Shown in pieces: positions 36,723 to 45,636 of a stretch of DNA of 64,000 nt. The notes beneath the pieces are model-generated. The model saw only the letters and a program-made list of their open reading frames with translations, did not search any database and had not been told where the DNA came from. Source of the DNA: Boswellia sacra (lineage: Eukaryota; Streptophyta; Magnoliopsida; Sapindales; Burseraceae); the NCBI GenBank assembly GCA_013180625.2, contig SNVD02013627.1, positions 558,001 to 622,000 on the forward strand. The letters are read 5' to 3'. The position numbers and the translations under genes were made by a program. The stretch's first letter is position 1, and each line of letters begins with the position of its first letter.

Positions 36723-37262
36723 AAATATTAAAACTTGAAAATCCGCGGAAGTTCGCCCACGGAGAAAAAATTATTTAAGTTTGAAAATTCGCGGAAACAC
36801 CCCCTCGGAGAAAAAATTATTTAAGTTTGAAAATTCGTGGAAACACCCCCGCGGAGAAAAAATTTTTGAAGTTTGAAAATTTGTGGAAACACCCCCACGG
36901 AGAAAAAATTATTTAAGTTTGAAAATTCGCGGAAACACCCCCACGGAGGAAAAATTTTTGAAGTTTGAAAATTCGCGGAAACCCCCCCTCGGAGAAAAAT
37001 TATTTAAGTTTGAAAATTCGCGGAAACACCCCTGCGGAGAAAAAATTTTTGAAGTTTGAAATTTCACGGAAACACCCCCGCAGAGGAAATAAAAATTGAG
37101 GTTTGAAACTTCGCGGAAACAACCCCGCGGAGGAAATAAAAATGAAGGTTTGAAATTTCGCGGAAACACCTCTACGAAATAAAAATAAAGTTTTGAAATT
37201 TCGCAGAAACACCCCCGTAAAATTAAAAATTGAAAGTTTGATAAATTTGCACAAACGCCCCT
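36722..37262. repeat. 46-bp minisatellite with TTCGCGGAAACACCCCC (array C)
   Basis: About eleven degenerate tandem units of the type GAAAATTCGCGGAAACACCC-CCGCGGAGAAAAAATTATTTAAGTTT. The unit is clearly derived from the punctuating segment of array B and becomes more AT-rich and degenerate towards 37260. Confidence 0.9.
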
Positions 37263-37319
37263 ATAACTAATATATATAAAACTTTAAAATTTTGCGGGGA
37301 GACCCCTGCAGAATCACGT

Positions 37320-37800
37320 AACCCGGGTTACGTGATTTCCGTTTGGCCTTCGGCCACGCCGCCCGCGACTCTCCCCTCGCCGGTTGCCTGCCTCACCCCC
37401 TCGCCGGTCGCCGGCCTCTCCCTCTCACTCGGTCCACCTTCCTCTCCCTCTCGCCCAACACTTGGTCCGTCTCGCATGATCTCCCTTGCACGCCCAGCTG
37501 CAGCTCGCCTCGCCTGATCTTCCATGCGCACATAGCCTGTCCTGTGCGAACTTGGCTCTCCTTGCGCACACAGCTCGCCCCACGCAAGCTTGACTCTTCC
37601 TGCACATGCGGCTCACGTAGCTTTCGCATGCAGTTCACCTGATCTTTCCGCGCGCACAGCATGCGGTTCGCCCGCGTCTCCAGCATGAAGCGCCCAGCCC
37701 AGGCGAACGTGCGCGTCCAGCTCGCCCAGGCGAGCCTTGCGGAGCGCTCATGCGCTCCCAGCTCGCCCAGGCGAGCTGCTGTGTCGGTTAGGAATACGGG
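37320..37800. other. GC-rich non-coding segment with hairpins
   Basis: Strikingly GC-rich against the AT-rich surroundings. It contains GGAGCG-CTCATG-CGCTCC (37741-37758) and two copies of the perfect hairpin GCTCGCC-CA-GGCGAGC (37720-37735 and 37761-37776). Long frames exist on both strands because stop codons are rare in GC-rich DNA; none resembles a known protein. Confidence 0.6.
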
Positions 37801-37883
37801 TTTCGGGGTAGCCGGAGGGGGGAGTTGTTGGCATTTACATTTTCGGCAGCCAGGAAGATAGCTAAAATTGTAAATTGGTGCAA

Positions 37884-38294
37884 ATGACAAAGTCTCCCTC
37901 CCCTGAACCACAAGAACATACAGTCTCATTTACTTCTCAGCCCAGGGTATTAAATGGAACAGGAGGACTGGATGATCCAGATGGTACAATGTCTATGGTT
38001 GCTCAATTTATCGAGCAACTACATGCCAGCATGCCTTCACCGCAAGAGAAAGAACTTATTACAGCACGTGTACTTGGTATTGCCAGATTAAAGAAGGAGG
38101 CCAGAACACTCATTGGATCTCGCGGCCAGGCAACGCGCAAGGGCGTGCTGCGAGGGCCGCTCGCCCATACGAGCTGGCCTTCCTTCCAGCGCCACAGCGT
38201 GCACGCATGCAAGCTGCCGTGCGCACGAACCAGCTGTGCGCCCAGGCCCTCCACCACGTCCGAACACACATTCATATTTCCCGGACACACTTAA
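37884..38294 (+). CDS. Uncharacterised ORF downstream of pol in the Tat-type element
   Basis: 136 codons from ATG 37884. Residues about 1-78 have ordinary protein-like composition (starting MTKSPSPEPQEH; core MVAQFIEQLHASMPSPQEKE, then ITARVLGIARLKKEARTL) with a predicted amphipathic helical character. The rest (38125-38290) is GC-rich and low in information. I do not recognise the family. It may be a displaced gag N-terminus, a captured host exon fragment or a lineage-specific extra ORF. It ends about 70 bp before the 3' LTR, and expression is unknown. Confidence 0.35.
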   Translation: MTKSPSPEPQEHTVSFTSQPRVLNGTGGLDDPDGTMSMVAQFIEQLHASMPSPQEKELITARVLGIARLKKEARTLIGSRGQATRKGVLRGPLAHTSWPSFQRHSVHACKLPCARTSCAPRPSTTSEHTFIFPGHT

Positions 38295-38348
38295 TTTTTA
38301 GCCCAGAAATGACTAAATAGTCCCTATGTCGACCCATTGGTCAACTTG

Positions 38349-38364
38349 GGCCTGAGGGGACTAC
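38349..38364 (+). promoter_or_regulatory. Polypurine tract region of the Tat-type element
   Basis: GGCCTGAGGGGACTAC directly precedes the 3' LTR. The purine run is short (GAGGGGA), so it is a weak match to a classical tract, but the position is right. Confidence 0.5.
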
Positions 38365-38976
38365 TGTTATGGCCATAACAATATTGGGCCTAATTATTTC
38401 TAACACAGTAAGCCCATTACTGTGGCCCATTATCTGGGCTCATTATCCGGGTCCCACAATGACCCGGCCCAGCTCAATTATTTCTAATACGGTAAGCCCA
38501 TTACTGTATCCCACTATCTGGGTCCATTACAGTAAGCCCATTACTGTAACCCATTACAGTAAGCCCATTACTGTATCCCACTATCTGGGCCCATTACAGT
38601 AAGCCCATTACTGTAACCCATTACAGTAAGCCCATTACTGTAGCCCATCATCTGGGCCTATTATTTGGGTCCCACAATGACCCATCCCGGCTCCTATATA
38701 AACCCTCCAGATTATTGCTCAAGGTAATGCACACTTTTCTGAACTTACTCTCTCTCTAGATTTCCTTTACTTTTGAGAGCCTCTCTCTCTAGGAAATTCT
38801 CCCAGAGAATTCCGGAGTGCCGGAAATTGACTTGAGCGTCGGAGGGTCACCACCGGCACCACCGCCGGCACCCCTGACTATTTTTCTTTGCTCGCAGGAC
38901 TGGACCCGACGTACCATCCGAGCTCCGACCCGCTCCCCGAGCCGCGTCCCGGCCGTCCGGAAACCGTGCATCAACA
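38365..38976 (+). repeat. 3' LTR of the Tat-type element
   Basis: 612 bp, 67 bp longer than the 5' LTR because of an extra tandem copy of the CCCATTACAGTAAGCCCATTACTGTA segment near 38520-38640. TATA box at 38695-38702. Otherwise nearly identical to the 5' LTR. Confidence 0.92.
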
Positions 38977-38981
38977 ATAGA

Positions 38982-39869
38982 AAACTTAGTTTCTTATTTT
39001 CCTTCTTTTAATTCAATATATCAAAATTATTTCGTACAAGAATATTGAAAGGTGTTGGTGTTAATGTTAAAGTTTCTTGTATATATGTGGATCTTGGCTT
39101 ACTCGAGTTATTGATCATGAAGAGCTCAGAAGTGTTTGTTGCATGCGTGATGTTAAAATATTTAGTTATATTAGATTGTCATACTTAGAACGAAAAAGAC
39201 TGAGTCTTCATTTGCCACTTCGAAAGTATATTGATAGTACAAAAAAGAATTAATATCAATCATCACTTGGATCCAATTATACATAAATAATTCTCCCTCA
39301 GCAGAACCCCTTCTTAGTGCACCCACTCCCCAATTTCTATGCATTAATACTACCGGCTCTATTTGAGTGATCCATGAATCACACTCATCCAAGAAAATTC
39401 ACTGTAACTTGGGCTAATCTGGCAACTCGAACCACCATTACTTCCTCATCATCTTCCGGCTAGAGGAGTCGCTATACTCGTTGAAAACTCAAAACGAGAA
39501 TCTACCTTGTGGTGCGGGTGCACACGTGACGCAGTTCAATTTTTATCTGAAAATACATTGATAATCAATATCTTTGCACAGAAACAAAATCTCATCTCCA
39601 ATGTTATTGAAATGGCATTCAATTTTTGAAAGTTAATTCGATCAACAAGAACGTTAACAAGAGAATGCTTATGAAGAAACTAATCTGGTAATGACATTAG
39701 CTAAACTCAAAAGAATACATTCTCTCCGAAAGTCAATAATTACGCAATTATTGAACAAACAACACGTTAAAGCTTCAACCACGTAAATGAAATGGTCTTT
39801 GTCCATGAATTTGTCGTAAGTGGCTGATATAATCTCATGTCCATCATGCAGCACTGCTGACAAGAGGGT
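38982..39869. other. Intergenic region and CYP38 3' UTR
   Basis: Between the retrotransposon and the stop codon of CYP38 (minus strand). The right part, about 39660-39869, is probably CYP38 3' UTR. A short minus-strand frame at 39171-39392 has no recognisable relative. Confidence 0.5.
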
Positions 39870-42800
39870 CTAGCCAGCAATCTTGTAGCTTGGATTGACT
39901 AGATTGTCAAGTCCAGACACTACTTGAATTGACTCTATAACATCACCAACTTTCAGATCAGCCAAAAAATCCTCATTTTCTGTTACATAACCAAACACCG
40001 CATACCGGCCATCCAGAATATTGGCATTACTGGGAGTTAATTCACTTTCTTTCAATAGCCAGAACACCTGGCTTGATGCGGAATTATTCTCAAACTCCTG
40101 ATAAGCATTAAAATTCAGGCGATTTCTCATTAGCTTCCAAAGTATCAAACATAATCATAAGCAAGAATAGCATTGAAATTCGAATTCTCACCTCTCTTGC
40201 CATCGCCATAGTTCCAAATGCATTAAATGGAAGCTTCGTTTGAGCCTTGTAGAGACCTAGCTCCTGTCCAAATACATGCAATGTTAAACCTCAAAACTGG
40301 AAAGCAAACGCACATTCTCAAGGTAAACAGAAAACTTCTAAACCAAAAGATTAAGGAAAAGACTATCAATGACCAGAAAAAAGGTAGTGGTGGAGGAGAA
40401 AAGGGAAAAAAAAAAAAAAAAAGAAAACCAGAAATAAATTTTTTAAGGCTTTAGAGTTTTTATAGCTGATTCCAAGGCTTTTGACAAACAACATTAATTC
40501 CAATGAATTTTAAGATGCTTACTTCCAAAGTTTCTCCGTAAAAAGGTGCTTTCTCTCCATCCACCATAATTTCTAATGGCACTGTTCTGGTCTTTTCTGT
40601 ACTAGGATCAATGAAACCCTCTGCAGGGCCTTCAGGATCTCCAGTCTGAACGACAAATCCATCCGCTGCATCCAAATAGGAAATTTGTAAGTGTTGTAAT
40701 ATAAAATTTGCACCTTCAGACAATTCATCGTTTACAGCAATTAGAAAACTAGAAATGTTGCAATTCCTAATCAAGAGGCACTTTGATGAACAAGCTATCA
40801 TTCATATGTACCCAATTTTATGTATGGTGTTTTAAGCATGATAGTTTAGTCACCAAAATATGTATTGGCAATAATATTTAATTGTCAAAATAGCAGTAAA
40901 AGTCAATAGTGCTTGACAAATGACAACAACCTGGATTAAAAACATTATATACATGATGTGGTTTTCATAGCAATCAAGGAGATTACCTTTTCTTCCCTAA
41001 GGCACATGAAAACTATAGGAAAATAGGAACGAAAAATAGACAGCAGAATTATATGAACTTCATTTGAGTTTATACCTCTTTGGATTTCCATGCCATCATA
41101 GAAGTGCCTCTCCACTAGATCCACAAAATTTCCAGCAGTTACCGGGGCATTATAACCATCTAGAACCATACGGAACACACACTCATCTAAATTAGGGTTG
41201 TCCTTGACTTTGACCTTCATATCGACAGTTGCTCTCCCCTTCAGCAGAGGCATACTTTGATATTCTTCGGGCACTTCGTATGGGAAGCCATCCACCATAT
41301 CCTCTTCAACACTGCAGAAACCCAATGCCCCAGGAAGATCTCAGCTGCAGTCAATGACAAGGTCTATATGAGAAATTTTATTTTAGGATGACTCGCTTCT
41401 ATATGTCCTTCCAAATTTTTATCTTGAAAATAGGATCAGTTCTTATAGAAGCAACATATTGTCATCAGTAATTTATTTCCATGGAAAGGTCCTCTAGACA
41501 GGAACATTGTTAATTTAGCATGTTTTATGTACTGACATGGTTTGTTACCAATGCCCATGTGGCTCAGTTCACTTAACATTTCTCTAAAGGAGGAAAATTA
41601 AAAAAAGGATGAAGTTTGATAGGATTGATAGCAAAAGAATCATGAGTCTCAAACAGTGATTGATTGATAAACACATTCTGGATTCGTCATTTATTTCTCC
41701 ATCTTACCTATTGAGAGATATCTGTAAGCTCATATTTGGGTTGAAGAACACACAAGTTAATGCTCTTTCCAAACAAGTGAGAAAACCCATGGATGAAATT
41801 CTAATTCATATGATATAATCACCACGATGACTAATCTAGTTTGACCACTAAAGTGAACTTGAGCATTTTGGACCAACTGAAACTGGGAACGTTAGTACTT
41901 TTGGGAGATGAGGGATGAAGATGCATTGTTGAAACCAGTACAGCAAACAATGCAGACCTTCAAGAGGAATCCAAGCATCACTGAGAATATGCACATGCAA
42001 CACGATGAACAAAAAGTAAGGGTATTGGTGGTCTTGAATAAAAAAAAGTATGGAACAGAAGACCGGTTCTCTGATGCATAACCATTTTCATCACCCATCT
42101 AATCAGACATTACAGTTTCAAGAGCTAGACGACTTGAAAGATTAAGACTAACTATCCATGGTGTTCTGTCAAATAGGACTTTATAAATACTCATAATTTC
42201 CAGGTAGTGCCTCTCTTTTCCATGAAATTTTTTGAACTATGGTTTTCTCTCTTGAGAAGATTATAATGGTATGAAAATTCTACAAAGAGAGGGAAAGAAA
42301 AGACAGCAGGAACACTTGCCCACAAACACTAATTTGCCCCAAAACCCCATGCCTATCAATAGTATTGGTATCAATAAAACATAGAGTTCTAAATGTCAAG
42401 TGGCTGCACGCATTTGACATTGAATTAAATATCTCTTATACTTTTATGACCTCTAGGTTTAGTATCTCATATTGAGGATTAGCGTATAGGGTTCTAAAGC
42501 TAATCTCAGACTGTCATCTACATAAACTTCATGAAACTCTTTTCTGACCGTTAGTTGAGATCATAGTTGGCAACAAAAAGTAATGACCTAGCTGGTCACC
42601 AGACCTTCCCTCCCCTAAGATGAACACAGATCTCTGGCCTGCGGAGCTGGTACACTTAGCTATATGAATTATGAAGTAAAAACACAAAAACATTAATTCT
42701 TTAAATTATAAGAGAACTTCAGCCCAGCAGCTTCTAATTTTGAAGCACAATCAAAGCCAAACATATATCATGTACATCAATTATTTTGCCTATAAGTCTT

Positions 42801-43676
42801 CAGGGTTTTATATACATTTCACGTGAATAAATGAAGAAACCAAACCACAGCATGGCATTAGAGTGATACTTACCCACCAACATAGTTAAGCAGCTCCTTC
42901 TGCTTCGGTGCGACCACATCTCTATTCCTATCCTCCACAATCTGCTGCAATTCATCCATTCCAGCTTCCAACTTCTCAAGTAATTGCAGTCCATCCTCCT
43001 TCTTAGATTCAGCTAAACCCGCTACGATCAAACTCTTACCTTGCTTAAGTGCCCTCGATGCCTGCCTCAGATTCTACACATTTCACGGAAAAACAGCGAA
43101 CTTTTTTCAACTCACTATTAACCATCAAAAACAAAACACAAAGAAAGCAAAATTTTTTAAGATGCTTACTCTCTCTACAGAATCAAGTGCTTTAACTCCA
43201 GCAACCTTGAGACTTTCTGTAATATCTTCAAGTGGCTTCTGCACTTCCCTCACAGCTTTATTGTCAATAGGCAAAGCATATCTCAACAATGCACCCGGAT
43301 CCTTAATCGGCGGCCCCGAGATTAACACAGACAAATCCGGCAATGCCACGTTACTTGCAGTTGCATTAGCATACGAAGGCGCTCCAGTCATCAACCCGAC
43401 TGCTAAAGCTAAAGAAATCGCACATTCCTTCCATTTCTGCTCAATAATTATCTCAAATGAATCAATCAAAAACATTTTATTATAAATTAAACCAACCCAT
43501 CAGAGGAATCGCCGAAATGATTATGAACGTACCTGAAATTGGTTACGATTGGAGGAACAACATCTGGGCGCGAACCGCCGAGTCAACCAAGCATTGTTGT
43601 TGTGAGTTCTTGAGAAACGAACACGTGTGGTGGGTATTGTGGGACTAACAAAGTTGCAAGAAATAATAGATGCCAT
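39870..43676 (-). CDS. CYP38: Peptidyl-prolyl cis-trans isomerase-like CYP38, thylakoid lumen
   Basis: Seven exons on the minus strand: 43676-43533, 43436-43170, 43073-42874, 41311-41076, 40665-40523, 40263-40192, 40097-39870, giving 429 residues with consistent phases. The bipartite targeting region has a basic Ser/Arg/Asn-rich transit peptide (starting MASIISCNF), then a hydrophobic lumen-targeting stretch ([12 protein letters not shown]) ending near a typical AxA-type site (SYANA). The mature part has a helical domain ([19 protein letters not shown] to [11 protein letters not shown]) and then a cyclophilin-type domain ([43 protein letters not shown]). Arabidopsis CYP38 is a lumenal immunophilin needed for photosystem II assembly and repair, thought to lack strong isomerase activity. 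Intron 3 is about 1.6 kb. Confidence 0.96.
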
Positions 43677-44363
43677 AGCGTAATTTACAGAGTTTGAAGC
43701 AATATCAAAAAATCAAAGGCATAGGTTATGAAAAAACAATAGTAACAATAATGATAAGAAGAAGAATGGAATTTTAGGAGTGAAAGAGAGAGTTGCAGTG
43801 CAGATAAGGTTTTGGGAATGATAAAGGATATGCTACAAAGACAAAGAGGTCACAACTCACTTTAGTCCTCTCGCTTTGGATAAGATAACAGATTTTGGGA
43901 TACTTTGATCCTTCCGGACCTTCGCTTGTGAGTCAAGCCGTAAACGTTGTAAAACTCTGAAAAATAATCGAAAAATAATCATATTTTTAAATATATTTAA
44001 ATATTATGATTACAAATCAACGAAAGGCTAAAAGAAAAATAGTCTAAAAAGTTAAAAATGTTTTGAAAAATGGTAAAAGTATTTTTTAAAAGAAATATAA
44101 AATACCTCATAATTGTTTTCTCGGTTTAGTTACAGATAAAATGTTTTTAATATTTCTCTAAAATATTTTTTCAAAAATGATTTATTAATACTTCATAGGA
44201 TGTATATTGTGTTGTAATCTATTTAGAAAAGCACGACACTTATAAATACTATATACAAACAATATTTTAATTAAAAATTCTCGACTCATTAATTCAAAGA
44301 TGTTGATGTGGCAAAAGCCTAGTGTTTTGTTCATATAATGTTTTGTGCGTCACTTCAACAACA
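43677..44363. other. Intergenic region between CYP38 and tRNA-Met
   Basis: CYP38 5' UTR and promoter (minus strand) on the left, AT-rich DNA on the right. No further gene was seen. Confidence 0.6.
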
Positions 44364-44435
44364 ATCAGAGTGGCGCAGCGGAAGCGTGGTGGGCCCATAA
44401 CCCACAGGTCCCAGGATCGAAACCTGGCTCTGATA
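44364..44435 (+). tRNA. Initiator tRNA-Met (CAU)
   Basis: 72 nt without encoded CCA. The acceptor stem ATCAGAG (44364-44370) pairs with CTCTGAT (44428-44434), with discriminator A at 44435. The anticodon CAT is at 44396-44398, flanked by the GGG/CCC pairs typical of initiators (GTGGGCCCATAACCCAC). The internal A box (TGGCGCAGCGG) and B box (GGATCGAAACC) are present. A T6 run at 44453-44458 can act as RNA polymerase III terminator. The sequence matches the plant cytosolic initiator as I remember it. Its last 12 nt with CCA are complementary to the primer-binding site of the copia element at 56855-56866. Confidence 0.97.
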
Positions 44436-44441
44436 GAGTGG

Positions 44442-44757
44442 CTTCCGAATAATTTTTTATTTGATGCTTGGGCTTCATGCCCACTTGGGCTAAATTTTAT
44501 TGTTTGTCCACGGGCTTTCGAATAATTTTTTATTTGATGCTTGGGCTTCATGCCCACTTGGGCTAAATTTTATTGTTTGTCCACGGGCTTTATGTCGCTT
44601 TGGGCTAAATCTTTTGGATGCTTGGGCTTCATGCCCGTTTGGAGTAAATCTTATTGTTTGTCGACGTCATGAATGCCTGAGGCTTTATGTCGTTTGGGCT
44701 AAACTTGTTGATGGTTGGGCTTCATGCCCGTTTGGGCTAAATCTTATTGTTTCGACC
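44442..44757. repeat. Tandem array downstream of tRNA-Met (73-bp unit, then degenerate)
   Basis: CGAATAATTTTTTATTTGAT recurs with a 73-bp period (44446 and 44519). The sub-unit GATGCTTGGGCTTCATGCCC, followed by TTGGGCTAAATTTTATTGTT, recurs at about 44463, 44536, 44617 and 44711. GGGC-TTCAT-GCCC is a small hairpin in each unit. Frames through the array are repeat artefacts. A non-coding role is not established. Confidence 0.85.
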
Positions 44758-45636
44758 TTTTGGGGCTCTTATCTCTAAAATTTAAGTTAAGATTCTGTCG
44801 ATTTATACACTTGATATTCTTTAGAAATTTTATTGTTTTTGCCTTTTGGGGCTCTTATTTCCCGATTTAAATTGAGATTCGATTTAAACACTTGATATTC
44901 CTTGGAAACGTTAGTAGGGAGATCTTTTTTATGGTAATTGATATTCTTTTAAATAAATTGATTTTAATTTCATTAAATTTTGAAGTACATCTGAGACTTA
45001 AATTACCAAAAACCTCTAACATCTTTTTTTTTAAAATTTTTACTGCTATGGGAATAATTCGTCCAGGCTCCAATTGTTTCTTAAGCCCTTGACACAATTG
45101 GGTGGCTGTGAGTGGGAAGGAAGATTGGAATTTGTGATATTTTCTTATTGGTCTTTTTTGTTTTGAAAACAATTTAAGTTTGATTCAAAAAATTCAAGTT
45201 CAAAAAAAAAAAAATAGTGTTTTCTATTGGAATTTAAACTATTTTTGGTGTTATGTGTAATTACTGATAAGGACTGGTTGATTTGAAAATTTAAGTAGTT
45301 TTAATAAGTTAGATAAATTAGAACCAAGTCAAGTTCCAGTTGCAATGTCTCTCACAACTTTTTTTTTTTTTGTTTTTTTAATTTAAATTCAGGTGATTCA
45401 CTGTTTCTATAGTGATATAAGTGTGAATTAGATATCCAACTTGACACACGTCAGTGTATTTGAAAAGGTTACCAACCAAAAAAGTGGTTGATCCCTCAAT
45501 TTTTTTTCCCTTTTTTCTTGCTAGCAAAACATAAAACTTTGAACAAACAAACTGTGAAATCGTTGCTCTAGGAAAAAGAAAAGAAATTGAATGTCTAATT
45601 TCATTCTGAAACTGCAGGCTTGATGAGTCAGTCGGT
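44758..45636. other. Intergenic region between the tRNA array and SWEET
   Basis: The phrases TTTTGGGGCTCTTAT and TTGATATTC-TT(T/G)GGAAA recur (44758-44900). The part near 45580-45636 is probably SWEET 3' UTR. No gene was seen. Confidence 0.5.

Larger units (their letters stand above)
31270..38976 (+). mobile_element. Ty3/gypsy retrotransposon, Tat-lineage type, lacking gag
   Basis: Two LTRs (31270-31814 and 38365-38976) with TG...CA ends are flanked by a perfect 5-bp duplication ATAGA (31265-31269 and 38977-38981). The parts in order are 5' LTR, primer-binding site, a pol frame (RT, RNase H, an additional RNase H, integrase), about 3 kb of non-coding and repetitive DNA, and 3' LTR. Gag and protease are missing: pol starts only 75 bp after the 5' LTR. 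The extra RNase H-like domain and the long repetitive segment between pol and the 3' LTR are hallmarks of the Tat lineage. Near-identical LTRs suggest a fairly recent insertion. Confidence 0.93.

Noticed and set aside
36082..36778. Repetitive open frames on both strands (HAFLLRAQ- and RKHVRGS-type repeats)
   Set aside because: They arise from 31-bp and 15-bp minisatellites in the 3' region of a retrotransposon and lack a start or domain shared with any family.
36300..37262. CRISPR-like look (short repeats with intervening sequence)
   Set aside because: This is a plant nuclear genome, the repeats are degenerate and directly tandem, no cas genes exist, and the spacers are themselves repeats.
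37343..37929. Long frames in the GC-rich segment, both strands
   Set aside because: GC-rich DNA has few stop codons. The predicted peptides are Arg/Ala/Pro-rich with no recognisable motif and overlap one another.
11823..43676. Functional clustering of the chloroplast genes PSA3 and CYP38
   Set aside because: They are 26 kb apart with unrelated genes and retroelements between. Plant genes are not arranged in operons, so co-location is probably chance.
44431..44450. Possible second tRNA start (AGAGTGGCTTCCG)
   Set aside because: Only the first few bases resemble the tRNA 5' end; there are no A and B boxes and no foldable cloverleaf.
44294..44778. Frames through the tRNA and its downstream array
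   Set aside because: They overlap the tRNA gene and translate the 73-bp repeat. The repeated peptide (DAWASCP-GLN) is a repeat artefact.
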